Shown here piece after piece: positions 44,141 through 53,320 of a stretch of DNA of 64,000 nt. Position numbers and translations under genes: made by a program. The notes under the pieces are model-generated. The model was not told where the DNA came from and searched no databases. It worked only from the letters and a program-made list of their open reading frames with translations. Where the stretch lies: assembly GCF_003590855.1 (NCBI RefSeq), contig NZ_QYUP01000089.1, positions 1-64,000 of the forward strand, written 5' to 3'. Position 1 is the stretch's first letter; every line of letters begins with the position of its first letter. The DNA is from Massilia cavernae. Its GTDB lineage: Bacteria > Pseudomonadota > Gammaproteobacteria > Burkholderiales > Burkholderiaceae_D.

Positions 44141-46333
44141 ATGCATCCAACCATCCATGCGAAATACCGACTAACCCTGCTGGCACAGCTGCTCGGGGCC
44201 GCCTTCGCGGCCCCTGCCCTCGCCCAGAGCCCGCCGCCCGCCGCCACCGACGACGCGCCGCAAGTGGTGATGGTCACCGCCCAGAAGCGCAAGGAAAAAC
44301 TGCAGGACGTGCCGGTCGCGGCCACCGCTCTCAGCGCCCGCGAACTCGAGATGCGCGGCCTGGACAACGTCGCTAACCTCGGCTCGATCGCGCCCAACCT
44401 GGCCGTCACCCACACCCCCGGCAATTCGACGGCGGCGCAGATCTCGATCCGCGGCTCGGTCACCATCAATCCCGCGCTGTTCTGGGAGCCGACGGTGGGC
44501 ATGTACGTCGACGGCGTCTATTCGGGCAAGGTGCAAGGCGCGGTGATGGACCTGGTCGACCTCGAACGGGTCGAGGTGCTGCGCGGCCCGCAAGGCACCC
44601 TGTACGGGCGCAACACGATGGCCGGCGCGATCAACTTCATCACCCGCAAGCCATCCGGCGAACTGGGCGGATCCGCCACGCTCGAGGTGGGCAACTACCG
44701 CGCGCGGGTCGGCAAGGCCACGCTCGACCTGCCGCGCGTGGGCATCTTCAAGGCCACGGTGGGCATGCGCGCAGAACGGCGCGACGGCTGGGTCACCACC
44801 ACGCCGGGCAGCTCGGTGCCGGAGCTGAACAACCGCGACGGCCAGTCCGCCCGCATCGCGCTCGACGCCGATGCCAGCGAAGACGTCCAGTTCAGCTACC
44901 GCTACGACGCCAGCCGCGCCGACCAGAACGGCAGCTTCTCGCAGGTGGTGCATTCCGACTTGCCTGTTCCCGGCATCGTCGTCACGCAGGGGCGCACCGA
45001 ACGCGCCAGCGTCGACGCGCCATCGCTGGAAAAGATGGACAGCGACGGCCACGCGCTGAGCGCCGACTGGAAGCTCGACGCCGGCAACACCCTGAAGGCC
45101 ACTGTCGCCACCCGCGCCCTGACTTGGGACGACGGCCTTGACCTGGACGGCTCGCCGATCCCGCTGGCGCAGGCGGAGCGCCATTCGACCTACCGGCAAC
45201 GGTCGGCCGAACTGCAACTGACCGGCCAGCGCGGCGCCTGGTTTTACGTGATGGGGCTGTACGCATTCCGCGACGATGGCTTCACCAACAATCCGCAGTC
45301 GTTCTTCTTCGGCGCCGCCAACTACGATTCGCAATACGGTTTCACCACCGACGCGAAGTCGGCCTACGCGCAGCTGGATTACCAGATCACCGAACAGCTC
45401 AGGGTCAGCGCCGGCCTGCGCTACACCGAAGAAGACAAAACCATTTCCCGCTTCCTGGCCGGCCCGGGCGTGTCGGTACCGTTTGGCACCGCCGGCGCGG
45501 CGACCTTCCGCGCGACGACGCCATTGCTCAGCGTCGGTTACAAAGTCAACGCGCGCGTCAACGTCTACGCCAAGTACGCCGAAGGCTTCAAGAGCGGCGG
45601 CTTCAACGGCGAGGCGAGCGACGTCGTCGAAACCTTGACCCCGTTCCGGCCCGAGAAGCTGAAGTCGGTCGAAGCGGGCCTGAAGACCACGCTGGCCGGC
45701 GGGACTACCCTCAACCTGGCGCTGTTCAACAACCTCACCACCGACCTGCAGGAATCGATCTTCACCGCCCAGGGCGCGGCGGCGTCGAACATCCGCAACG
45801 CCGGCAAGGCCACCACGCGCGGGCTGGAACTCGAATTCGGCACGCGTCCGGCCCAGGACCTGCGCCTGCAGGCCAGCTATGGTTACCTCAGCGCGCACTA
45901 CGACGAATTCATCGACCGTGGCGTCAACGTCGCCGACAACCGTGCCATGGTGCACGCGCCGAGGCACAGCCTGAACCTGCTGGCCGACGCCACCCTCAGC
46001 CGCAACTCCTACGGCACCTGGCGCGCGCTGGCCGACTACGTGTATTCCGCTTCGCATTACAGCTATCCTTACCAGCTGCGGCAAACCGACCCGTCCTCCG
46101 CGGTGGCCGGCAACAGCCGGATCGCCGCGGCGGGCTTCCTCAACCTGCGCCTGGCGCTGTCGGGTATTGCGGTCGGCGGCACGCGCCATGAGATCGCGTT
46201 CTGGGCGCGCAATGCGCTCGACAAGGAGCACGTGGCCAACTACATCGATTTCGGTCCCGGCTTCGGCAACCTGCGCCAGGCCTACTATGCGCCGCCGCGC
46301 ACCATCGGCGCTACGCTGAAATCCACGTTCTAA
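44141..46333 (+). CDS. TonB-dependent outer-membrane receptor
   Basis: 730 residues. Signal peptide to about residue 29 (APALAQ), TonB box VVMVTAQ, plug with LERVEVLRGPQGTLYGRNT, and a barrel ending in Phe (LKSTF). It shares the AQKRKEKLQDVP start of the mature protein with the receptor at 8061-10412, so the two are paralogues that may divide different steroids or bile salts between them. Driven by box 10; ends at a strong bidirectional terminator. Confidence 0.92.
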   Translation: MHPTIHAKYRLTLLAQLLGAAFAAPALAQSPPPAATDDAPQVVMVTAQKRKEKLQDVPVAATALSARELEMRGLDNVANLGSIAPNLAVTHTPGNSTAAQISIRGSVTINPALFWEPTVGMYVDGVYSGKVQGAVMDLVDLERVEVLRGPQGTLYGRNTMAGAINFITRKPSGELGGSATLEVGNYRARVGKATLDLPRVGIFKATVGMRAERRDGWVTTTPGSSVPELNNRDGQSARIALDADASEDVQFSYRYDASRADQNGSFSQVVHSDLPVPGIVVTQGRTERASVDAPSLEKMDSDGHALSADWKLDAGNTLKATVATRALTWDDGLDLDGSPIPLAQAERHSTYRQRSAELQLTGQRGAWFYVMGLYAFRDDGFTNNPQSFFFGAANYDSQYGFTTDAKSAYAQLDYQITEQLRVSAGLRYTEEDKTISRFLAGPGVSVPFGTAGAATFRATTPLLSVGYKVNARVNVYAKYAEGFKSGGFNGEASDVVETLTPFRPEKLKSVEAGLKTTLAGGTTLNLALFNNLTTDLQESIFTAQGAAASNIRNAGKATTRGLELEFGTRPAQDLRLQASYGYLSAHYDEFIDRGVNVADNRAMVHAPRHSLNLLADATLSRNSYGTWRALADYVYSASHYSYPYQLRQTDPSSAVAGNSRIAAAGFLNLRLALSGIAVGGTRHEIAFWARNALDKEHVANYIDFGPGFGNLRQAYYAPPRTIGATLKSTF

Positions 46334-46342
46334 GAAAAGAAA

Positions 46343-46370
46343 AGGCCGGGTGCGCATCAGCACCCGGCCT
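46343..46370. terminator. Bidirectional intrinsic terminator
   Basis: Perfect 11-bp arms (AGGCCGGGTGC and GCACCCGGCCT) around GCATCA, with A-rich sequence on the left and TCTTTTC on the right, between convergent genes. Confidence 0.88.
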
Positions 46371-46391
46371 CTTTTCTTACCGCCCTGGCGC

Positions 46392-47588
46392 TTACACGAA
46401 AGGATCGGCGTTCGGCAAACCAAGCATGACGGCGCCATGCGCGCGCGCGTAGGCGTCGGTGTTGTTGGCGATGTGGCCACGCGACTGGTAGATGTCGCGC
46501 AGCGTACGCTCGACCGGGTTGGTCTTGTACATGCCCGAGGCGGCGCTAGCGCGCATCAGCGCATCGACCCGCTCGGCGCACACCTTCGGCACCTGGGCCG
46601 ACTGGGCGCGCTGCAGCAGGCGGTCCTCGACCGACATCCGCTCGCCGGTGACCGCGCACTCGACCACGCGCGCGATATTGCGCATCAACACCAGCTTGAG
46701 GGCGTCGACCGTCATCATCGCTTCCGACACCGCGCTTTGCGCGTTCGGGTCTTCCGCCGTCTTGCCGCCGTGCTTGCCGACGTGGGCTGCGGCGCGCCGG
46801 CGAAAATCGTCGATCGCTCCCTGCAGGGCGCCAATGCACGCGCCCGAAACGGCGCGCTGGAACACCTGGGTGAACGGGATCTTGTACAGGGGCGCCGAGT
46901 TGTGCGCGCGCCCCGGGCAGCCGGCGTCGCTGTGGTCGTTGGTGCGCTGGGTGCGGTGGGCCGGCACGAACACGTCCTCGACGACGATGTCGTGGCTGCC
47001 GGTCGCGCGCAGGCCAAGGACGTCCCAGTTATGCACGATCGTGAAGTCGGCTGCCGGCAGCAGGAAGGTGGTGTGTTCGAGCGCGCCGGAACCGTCCTGC
47101 TTCGGCAGCAAGCCGCCCAGGAAGATCCATTGGCAATGTTCGACCCCGCTGGAGAACGACCAGCGGCCGGAGAAGCGGTAGCCGCCCTCGACCGGCTCGG
47201 CCTTTCCTGTCGGCATGTAAGTCGAGGCGATCAAGGTGCCGGTGCCGCCCGACCAGACGTCTTGCTGCGCCTGTTCCGGGAACAAGGGCAGCTGCCAGTT
47301 GTGGACCCCGATCACGCCATAGATCCAGGCGGTCGACATGCAGCCTTCCGCGAGCGTCATCTGGACCTGGTAGAACACGCGCGGATCGAGCTCGTAGCCG
47401 CCGAAGCGGCGCGGCTGCAGCACCCGGAACAGTCCCGCTTCCTGCAGGTCGCGAATGGTCTCCACCGGCACCTTGCCGGCCTTTTCCGCCTCGGCGGCGC
47501 GCGCCGCCAGCACCGGCACCAGCGCGCGTGCGCTTTCAATCAGCCTGATCGCATCGAGCGTCATATAGGTTTCGTTAGGCCTGCTCAT
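46392..47588 (-). CDS. hsaA: 3-HSA monooxygenase, oxygenase component (HsaA/TesA type)
   Basis: 398-residue flavin-dependent monooxygenase with an acyl-CoA dehydrogenase fold, group D. It uses reduced flavin from HsaB to hydroxylate 3-hydroxy-9,10-seconandrostatriene-dione to the catechol. Features include GLFRVLQPRRFGGYE, GRWSFSSGVEHCQWIFLGG, LGLRATGSHDIVVEDVFVP and RDIYQSRGHIANN. ATG 47588 follows GAGGAGTGAG. It is transcribed away from its reductase gene; boxes 11 and 12 lie between them. Confidence 0.9.
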   Translation of the reverse strand: MSRPNETYMTLDAIRLIESARALVPVLAARAAEAEKAGKVPVETIRDLQEAGLFRVLQPRRFGGYELDPRVFYQVQMTLAEGCMSTAWIYGVIGVHNWQLPLFPEQAQQDVWSGGTGTLIASTYMPTGKAEPVEGGYRFSGRWSFSSGVEHCQWIFLGGLLPKQDGSGALEHTTFLLPAADFTIVHNWDVLGLRATGSHDIVVEDVFVPAHRTQRTNDHSDAGCPGRAHNSAPLYKIPFTQVFQRAVSGACIGALQGAIDDFRRRAAAHVGKHGGKTAEDPNAQSAVSEAMMTVDALKLVLMRNIARVVECAVTGERMSVEDRLLQRAQSAQVPKVCAERVDALMRASAASGMYKTNPVERTLRDIYQSRGHIANNTDAYARAHGAVMLGLPNADPFV

Positions 47589-47669
47589 CTCACTCCTCGT
47601 TGTCGGTAGTTTGTACGCCGCGCCACGCGCGGGGCATGAAGGCATGTTCCCACCGCCGCCACGCCGCTT

Positions 47670-47687
47670 CATCGTCTGAGCGGACTA
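47670..47687 (-). promoter_or_regulatory. Steroid-cluster box 11 (hsaA promoter)
   Basis: Minus strand TAGTCC GCTC AGACGATG, with GAACAT 20 bp downstream at 47644-47649. hsaA starts at 47588. Confidence 0.78.
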
Positions 47688-47703
47688 ACGCGGCGCGCAT
47701 GAC

Positions 47704-47721
47704 TAGTCCAAGTGGAGGATT
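47704..47721 (+). promoter_or_regulatory. Steroid-cluster box 12 (hsaB operon promoter)
   Basis: TAGTCC AAGT GGAGGATT: good left arm, two changes in the right arm. No convincing -10 hexamer at the usual distance. The gene starts at 47777. Confidence 0.6.
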
Positions 47722-47776
47722 CCGCCCGCGCCCAACTGCCGCAAGCTGATCCTGTACATCAGAAAAGGGAGCAACC

Positions 47777-48730
47777 GTGGACACTTCGAGCGCATTCGAC
47801 CCGCGCGACTTTCGCCAGGCGCTGAGCATGTTCGCCACCGGCGTCACCATCGTCACCACCAAGGGCGACGACGGCGTTGCGGTCGGCATGACCGCCAACA
47901 GCTTCAACTCGGTGTCGCTGGATCCGCCGATGGTGTTGTGGAGCCTTGCCAAAAGCGCGCGCAGCCTGCCGGCGTTTTCCGCCGCGCCGTACTGGAACGT
48001 GCACGTACTGGCCAGCGACCAGGACGCGCTGTCGAACCGCTTCGCGCGCGCCGGCGAGGACAAGTTCGCCGGCCTGCCGCTCGAGGACTGCGCCACGGGC
48101 ATGCCGCTGCTGCCCGGCTGCAGCGCGCGCTTCCAGTGCCGCTCGGTGTTCCAGTACGAGGGCGGCGACCATATCATCTTCGTCGGCGAGGTGATCGCCT
48201 ATGACCGCGCCGAACTGGCGCCGCTGCTGTACGTCTCCGGCGCCTACGCCATCGCCGCGCACAAGGGCGAGCCGCCCAAGGCGGCCGCGGCGCCGCAGGT
48301 GGGCGCGTTTTCCGAAGACATGCTCGGCTACCTGCTGGGGCGCGCCCACTACCAGTTCATGGCGCGCTTCCGCCCGATGCTGGCCGAGAAGCGGATCAGC
48401 GACCCCGAATTCTTCCTGCTCTCGCTGCTGAGCGTGCGGCAGCCGATGTCGCTGGCGGAAATCGCCGCCCACATGGCCGACACCGGGTTCGAGACCAGCG
48501 AAGCGGTGCTGGATGCGGCCTGCGCGCGCGGCCTGCTGCGCCGCGACAGCGGCGGCTACAGCCTGAGTCCGGCCGGCAGCGACGCCATCCTGCACATCCT
48601 GGCTGCGGCCAAGGCGGTCGAGGCCGACCTTGGCGGACGGATCGGCGCGCTGCAGGGCACCGCGCTGCGCCAGTTGCTCAAGACCCTGGTCGGCACCACC
48701 GACCGGGGGCTGCCCAGCCTGTGGGCCTAA
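47777..48730 (+). CDS. hsaB: 3-HSA monooxygenase reductase (HsaB type) with C-terminal MarR-like domain
   Basis: 317 residues. Residues 1 to about 165 form an HpaC/HsaB-like flavin reductase (FATGVTIVTTKGDDG, VGMTANSFNSVSLDPPMVLWSL, FVGEVIAY). Residues from about 185 form a winged-helix MarR-like domain (FFLLSLLSVRQPMSLAEIAAHM, GFETSEAVLDAACARGLLRRD, GYSLSPAGSDAI). Mycobacterial HsaB has only the first domain. A similar extra domain occurs in the reductase of Acinetobacter 4-hydroxyphenylacetate hydroxylase, where it relays substrate control. GTG start with AGGGAG upstream. First gene of hsaB-D-E-G-F. Confidence 0.88.
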   Translation: MDTSSAFDPRDFRQALSMFATGVTIVTTKGDDGVAVGMTANSFNSVSLDPPMVLWSLAKSARSLPAFSAAPYWNVHVLASDQDALSNRFARAGEDKFAGLPLEDCATGMPLLPGCSARFQCRSVFQYEGGDHIIFVGEVIAYDRAELAPLLYVSGAYAIAAHKGEPPKAAAAPQVGAFSEDMLGYLLGRAHYQFMARFRPMLAEKRISDPEFFLLSLLSVRQPMSLAEIAAHMADTGFETSEAVLDAACARGLLRRDSGGYSLSPAGSDAILHILAAAKAVEADLGGRIGALQGTALRQLLKTLVGTTDRGLPSLWA

Positions 48731-48764
48731 CCCGATTCAGTTTGCCATCCACCACAAGGAAACC

Positions 48765-49592
48765 ATGGAACAGCAGTCACCCATCCCGGTCGGCCACTTC
48801 GCCGACATCGGCAACGGCCACCAGATCCACTACCACGACAGCGGCAGCGGCGCGCCGGTGATCTTCCTGCATGGCGCCGGCGCCGGCGCCAGCGGCTACA
48901 GCAACTTCAAGGGCAACTTCCCTGAGTTCGCCGAAGCCGGCTACCGCAGCATCGTGCCCGACCTGCTCGGCTACGGCCTGTCGAGCAAACCCGACCTGCT
49001 GCAGTACGACCTCGACTTCTTCATCGCCGGCGTCAAGGGCCTGGTCGATGCGCTCGGTCTCAAGCAGGTGACCCTGCTCGGCAACTCGCTGGGCGGCGCG
49101 ATCGCAATCGGCTACGCGCTGGCCTATCCCGAGGATGTCGGCCGCCTGATCCTGATGGCCCCGGGCGGCGTCGAGCAGCTCGACACCTACCTGGCCATGC
49201 CGGGCGTGGCCAACATGTTCGCCGTCTACAAGTCGATGCTGACCGGCGTCGACGCCATGCGCGCCGTGATGACCATGCAGCTGTACGACCCGTCACTGCT
49301 GACCGACGCCATCCTGGCCGAGCGCGCGCCGATCGCCGCCACCCAGACCCAGGCCGCGCGTTCGATCCTGAAAGTGCCCGACATGACCTCACGCCTGGCC
49401 GAACTGAGCTGCCCGGTGCTGGCGTTCTGGGGCGTCGACGACCAGTTCAATCCGGCCAGCGGCGCCGATAAGCTGATGGCGCATTGCCGCAACATCCGCA
49501 CCATCCTGGTCAACCGCTGCGGCCACTGGGTGCAGGTCGAGCACCGCGCCATGTTCAACCGCATGTGCATCGACTTCCTCCATCATGGGTAG
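48765..49592 (+). CDS. hsaD: 4,5:9,10-diseco-steroid C-C hydrolase (HsaD/TesD type)
   Basis: 275-residue alpha/beta hydrolase of the meta-cleavage product family. Nucleophile Ser108 in GNSLGG, Asp225/226 in GVDDQF and His254 in RCGHW form the triad; FLHGAGAGASG near residue 34 is the oxyanion region. It splits the ring-A cleavage product into the CD-ring acid and a C6 dienoate. AAGGAAACC precedes ATG 48765. The next gene overlaps its stop. The enzyme that should make its substrate, an extradiol dioxygenase, is not in this window. Confidence 0.92.
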   Translation: MEQQSPIPVGHFADIGNGHQIHYHDSGSGAPVIFLHGAGAGASGYSNFKGNFPEFAEAGYRSIVPDLLGYGLSSKPDLLQYDLDFFIAGVKGLVDALGLKQVTLLGNSLGGAIAIGYALAYPEDVGRLILMAPGGVEQLDTYLAMPGVANMFAVYKSMLTGVDAMRAVMTMQLYDPSLLTDAILAERAPIAATQTQAARSILKVPDMTSRLAELSCPVLAFWGVDDQFNPASGADKLMAHCRNIRTILVNRCGHWVQVEHRAMFNRMCIDFLHHG

Positions 49593-50394
49593 CCCGATGC
49601 AGGAGGACCTGGTCGCCGCGCTCGGCGACGAATTGTTCCATGCCTGGCGCAGCGGCGCCACGCTGGCCCCCTTGACCGAGCGCCATGCCGCCATCACGCT
49701 CGACGACGCCTACCGCATCTCGCTGCACACGCTGAGGCGGCGCGAGGCGGCCGGCGAGCGCGTGATCGGCAAGAAGATCGGCGTCACCTCGGAGCCGGTG
49801 CAGAAGATGCTGAATGTGCACCAGCCCGACTTCGGCTTCCTGACCGATACCATGCAGTATCCGGACGGCGCCAGCGCCAGCGTCAGCCTCGCCGCGGCCG
49901 GCCTGATCCAGCCGCGCGCCGAAGGCGAGATCGCCTTCATGCTCAAGCACGACCTGCACGGCACGGCAATCACGCTAGATGACGTGCTCGACGCCACCGA
50001 CTGGGTCGCGCCCTGCTTCGAAATCGTCGACTCGCGCGTGCGCAACTGGGAAATCCGGATCCAGGACACGGTGGCCGACAACGCCTCGTGCGGCGTGTTC
50101 GTGGTCGGCGCCAGCCGCACCGCGCCGCGCGCGCTCGACTTGGCGGCGGTGCGCATGGACCTGTACCGCAACAACACGCTCACCTGCAGCGGCCTCGGCT
50201 CCGCGGTGCAGGGCCATCCGGCCGCCGCGGTGGCGTGGCTGGCGAATACCCTGGGCCGCTTCGGCATTCCGTTCCGCAGCGGCGAACTGATCCTGTCCGG
50301 CTCGCTCGCCGCGCTGGTGCCGGTAAGTGCCGGCGACGCCTTCTCGCTGCAGATCCATGGCCTCGGCGGGTGCTCCATCAACTTTGTCGAATAA
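49585..50394 (+). CDS. hsaE: 2-hydroxyhexa-2,4-dienoate hydratase (HsaE/TesE type)
   Basis: 269-residue member of the MhpD/2-keto-4-pentenoate hydratase family. Motifs: [26 protein letters not shown] (metal ligands), [12 protein letters not shown] and [15 protein letters not shown]. It hydrates the dienoate released by HsaD to 4-hydroxy-2-oxohexanoate. ATG 49585 overlaps the hsaD stop by 8 bp; ATG 49597 is an alternative, and neither has a clear ribosome site. Confidence 0.92.
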   Translation: MGSPMQEDLVAALGDELFHAWRSGATLAPLTERHAAITLDDAYRISLHTLRRREAAGERVIGKKIGVTSEPVQKMLNVHQPDFGFLTDTMQYPDGASASVSLAAAGLIQPRAEGEIAFMLKHDLHGTAITLDDVLDATDWVAPCFEIVDSRVRNWEIRIQDTVADNASCGVFVVGASRTAPRALDLAAVRMDLYRNNTLTCSGLGSAVQGHPAAAVAWLANTLGRFGIPFRSGELILSGSLAALVPVSAGDAFSLQIHGLGGCSINFVE

Positions 50395-50402
50395 AGAGAA
50401 TC

Positions 50403-51314
50403 ATGAAGAAAATTAAATGCGCCGTGATCGGCCCCGGAAACATCGGCACCGACCTGCTGTACAAGCTGCAACGCAGCACTGTGCTCGAACCGGTCTGGAT
50501 GGTGGGCGTCGACCCGGCCTCGGAAGGCTTGTCGCGCGCCCGCGCGATGGGCGTCAAGACCACCGCCGACGGGGTCGACGGACTGCTTCCGCACGTGCTG
50601 GCCGACGGCGTGCAGATCGCATTCGACGCCACCAGCGCCTACGTCCACGCGGAAAACTCGCGCAAGCTCAATGAGCTGGGCGTGCTGATGATCGACCTGA
50701 CCCCGGCAGCCATCGGCCCGTACTGCGTGCCGCCGGTGAACCTGAAGGAACTGGTCGGCACCAGCCAGATGAACGTCAACATGGTGACCTGCGGCGGCCA
50801 GGCCACGATCCCGATGGTGGCCGCGGTCTCGCGCGTGCAGCCGGTGGCGTATGGCGAGATCATCGCCACTGCTTCGTCGCGCTCGGCCGGTCCAGGCACC
50901 CGCAAGAACATCGACGAGTTCACCCGCACCACCGCCGGCGCGATCCGCGCGGTCGGCGGCGCAAAGAAGAGCAAGGCGATCATCGTGCTCAATCCGGCCG
51001 AACCGCCGATCATCATGCGCGACACCGTCCATTGCCTGACCGAGGGCGTTCCGGACCAGGAAGCGATCACCGCCTCGATCCACGCCATGATCAAGGAAGT
51101 GCAGAAGTATGTCCCCGGCTACAAGCTGGTGAACGGCCCTGTGTTCGACGGCAACCGGGTCTCAATCTTCCTCGAAGTCGAAGGACTGGGCGACTACCTG
51201 CCGAAATACGCCGGCAACCTGGACATCATGACGGCGGCCGCGGCCCGCACCGCCGAGATGTTCGCCGAAGAACTGCTGAACGGCACGCTCACGCTCGAAC
51301 GCGTGGCGGCCTGA
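50403..51314 (+). CDS. hsaG: Acylating aldehyde dehydrogenase (HsaG/TesF, MhpF family)
   Basis: 303 residues. NAD motif GPGNIGTDL at 10-18, catalytic Cys130 in [13 protein letters not shown], and [19 protein letters not shown]. It converts propanal (or acetaldehyde) from the aldolase into its CoA ester, working in a channelling complex with the aldolase encoded next. ATG 50403 follows AAAGAGAA. Confidence 0.95.
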   Translation: MKKIKCAVIGPGNIGTDLLYKLQRSTVLEPVWMVGVDPASEGLSRARAMGVKTTADGVDGLLPHVLADGVQIAFDATSAYVHAENSRKLNELGVLMIDLTPAAIGPYCVPPVNLKELVGTSQMNVNMVTCGGQATIPMVAAVSRVQPVAYGEIIATASSRSAGPGTRKNIDEFTRTTAGAIRAVGGAKKSKAIIVLNPAEPPIIMRDTVHCLTEGVPDQEAITASIHAMIKEVQKYVPGYKLVNGPVFDGNRVSIFLEVEGLGDYLPKYAGNLDIMTAAAARTAEMFAEELLNGTLTLERVAA

Positions 51315-51330
51315 CCATAAGGAGATCCAG

Positions 51331-52353
51331 ATGAACCTCAAGGGCAAGAAGATCATTTTGCATGACAACACGCTGCGCGACGGCATGCATCCGAAGCGTC
51401 ACCAGATCACCATCGACCAGATGCTGGCCGTGGCCAAAGGGCTTGACGCTGCCGGCATGCCGCTGCTCGAAATCACCCACGGCGACGGCCTTGGCGGCAA
51501 TTCGGTCAACTACGGCTTTTCGGCCCACAGCGATGTCGAGTATCTCAATGCGGTGATCCCCCACCTCAAGCACACCAAGGTGTCGGCGCTGCTGGTGCCG
51601 GGCATCGGCACCGTCGACGACCTGAAGGAAGCGTTTGACTGCGGCCTGCACACGGTGCGGGTCGCGACCCACTGCACCGAAGCGGACGTCTCCGAGCAGC
51701 ACATTATCGCGGCGCGCAAGCTGGGGCTGGACACGGTCGGCTTCCTGATGATGGCCCACATGACCAGTCCCGAGCGGCTCGCCGCGCAGGCGCTGCTGAT
51801 GGAATCGTACGGCGCCCAGTGCGTCTACGTCACCGATTCGGCCGGCTACCTGCTGCCGGACGGCGTCACCGAGCGCGTCGCCGCGCTGCGCGCCGCGCTG
51901 CGGCCCGAGACCCAGATCGGCTTCCACGGCCACCACAACATGGCGATGGGCGTGGCCAATTCGCTGGCCGCGGTGGAAGCCGGCGCGGTCCGCATCGATG
52001 GCTCGACCAACGGCCTGGGCGCGGGCGCCGGCAATACGCCGCTGGAAGTGATGGTCGCGGTCTGCGACCGGATGGGCATCGAGACCGGAGTCGATCTTTA
52101 CCAGATCATGGACGTGGCCGAAGACATCGTGCTGCCGATGATGGACCACATGGTGCGGATCGACCGCGACGCGCTGACCCTCGGCTACGCCGGCGTGTAC
52201 TCGACCTTCCTGCTATTCGCCAAGCGCGCCGCAGCCAAGTACAAGGTGCCGGCGCGCGACATCCTGGTCGAGCTGGGACGGCGCGGCATGGTCGCCGGCC
52301 AGGAAGACATGATCGAGGACACGGCGCTGACGATGGCGCGGGCGCGGGGCTGA
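51331..52353 (+). CDS. hsaF: 4-hydroxy-2-oxohexanoate/oxovalerate aldolase (HsaF/TesG, MhpE family)
   Basis: 340 residues. N-terminal DNTLRDGMH with catalytic Arg16 and Asp17, metal-binding [11 protein letters not shown] near 200, and the C-terminal communication domain for the dehydrogenase partner. It cleaves 4-hydroxy-2-oxohexanoate to pyruvate and propanal. AAGGAGAT precedes the start. Last gene of the hsaBDEGF operon, followed by a strong hairpin. Confidence 0.95.
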   Translation: MNLKGKKIILHDNTLRDGMHPKRHQITIDQMLAVAKGLDAAGMPLLEITHGDGLGGNSVNYGFSAHSDVEYLNAVIPHLKHTKVSALLVPGIGTVDDLKEAFDCGLHTVRVATHCTEADVSEQHIIAARKLGLDTVGFLMMAHMTSPERLAAQALLMESYGAQCVYVTDSAGYLLPDGVTERVAALRAALRPETQIGFHGHHNMAMGVANSLAAVEAGAVRIDGSTNGLGAGAGNTPLEVMVAVCDRMGIETGVDLYQIMDVAEDIVLPMMDHMVRIDRDALTLGYAGVYSTFLLFAKRAAAKYKVPARDILVELGRRGMVAGQEDMIEDTALTMARARG

Positions 52354-52362
52354 GGAAAGGGG

Positions 52363-52391
52363 TTTGCGCGGCCGCCAGGCGGCCGCGCAAA
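52363..52391. terminator. Bidirectional terminator after hsaF
   Basis: Fourteen-base perfect arms (TTTGCGCGGCCGCC and its complement) separated by one base, so the real loop is a few bases wider. It lies between convergent hsaF and an SDR gene. Confidence 0.8.
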
Positions 52392-52402
52392 GCGGAGGGA
52401 AT

Positions 52403-53170
52403 TTAGTGCTGGGCCGCGGCCAGGAAGGCCGGTTTCTCGCCGCCGCCGTGCAGCAGCAGGTTGCTGCCGCTCATGTAGGCTGCCTTCGCGGAGGCGACGA
52501 ACACGCAGGCGTTGGCGATGTCGGCAGGCTGCGCCATGCGGCCGGCCGGGATGGTGGCGCCGACGGCGGCGATACCGTCCGCGTCGCCGTAATGCAGGTG
52601 CGACTGTTCGGTCTGCACCAGGCCGGGGCTGACGGCCACCACCCTCACCTTCGGTGCCCATTCCACCGCCAGCGAGGTCACCAGGCTCAGCACGCCCGCC
52701 TTGGCGGCGCCGTAGGCGGCGGTGCCGGGCGACGGCCGCAGCGCGCTGACGCTGCCGATGAAGATGATGACGCCGCCCTGCCCTGCCTGCATCATCGCAT
52801 TGGCCTCCTGCGCCAGCTGGAACGGCGCCAGCAGGTTGAGGCGGATGATGCTGTCGTGGAAGCGTGGCGAGGCGGTCGCGGCGTCGGCCGACGGACTGCC
52901 GCCGGCGTTGTTGACCAGCACGTCGAGCCGGCCATGGCGTTCGGCGATGGTGCCCATCATGGCCTTGACGGCGTCGCTATCCTTGACGTCGCAGGCGATG
53001 AAACTGGCGCTGCGCCTGCCGGCGGCAGGCAAGCTGTCCGGCGCCGTGCGCCCGCAGACGATCACCTGTGCGCCGGCGGCGAGAAAGGCTTCGGCGATGG
53101 CGCGGCCGATGCCCTTGGTGCCGCCGGTGACGAGCACCAGGCGCCCGCTGAAATTGTCGGACTCGGTCAT
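52403..53170 (-). CDS. Short-chain dehydrogenase/reductase
   Basis: 255-residue SDR with TGGTKGIG, LVNNAGG, IGSVSA and the Tyr-Gly-Ala-Ala-Lys (AYGAAKAGV) site. Probably a hydroxysteroid or hydroxyacyl dehydrogenase; substrate unknown. ATG 53170 follows AGGGAACAA. Single gene, convergent with hsaF and divergent from the enoyl-CoA hydratase; box 13 between them has a TACAGT hexamer about 20 bp away on this side. Confidence 0.83.
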   Translation of the reverse strand: MTESDNFSGRLVLVTGGTKGIGRAIAEAFLAAGAQVIVCGRTAPDSLPAAGRRSASFIACDVKDSDAVKAMMGTIAERHGRLDVLVNNAGGSPSADAATASPRFHDSIIRLNLLAPFQLAQEANAMMQAGQGGVIIFIGSVSALRPSPGTAAYGAAKAGVLSLVTSLAVEWAPKVRVVAVSPGLVQTEQSHLHYGDADGIAAVGATIPAGRMAQPADIANACVFVASAKAAYMSGSNLLLHGGGEKPAFLAAAQH

Positions 53171-53227
53171 GTCATTGTTCCCTGTAGTTATGGTCACCTT
53201 ACTGTAGGAGCGCGCCGAGGCGACGGA

Positions 53228-53246
53228 TACGTCCAAAGGGACGATG
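53228..53246 (+). promoter_or_regulatory. Steroid-cluster box 13 (enoyl-CoA hydratase/coaD; possibly also the SDR)
   Basis: TACGTCC AAAG GGACGATG, with GATGAT 20 bp downstream facing the hydratase gene. The reverse arm GGACGTAT faces the SDR gene with TACAGT at a similar distance, so the site may serve both. Confidence 0.75.
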
Positions 53247-53320
53247 CCGTCGCCGCTCCCAGCGCCGATGATCGCTGCATGACGCTGGCGCACCGCGCCG
53301 CGCGCGAAGGAGGAACCATC

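Noticed and set aside
44171-46480. 769-codon minus-strand frame
   Set aside because: Antisense to a well-defined TonB receptor with signal peptide, plug and barrel.
46392-52353. Search for an HsaC/TesB extradiol dioxygenase among small and overlapping frames
   Set aside because: None of the frames shows the vicinal-oxygen-chelate His/Glu pattern, so none is annotated.
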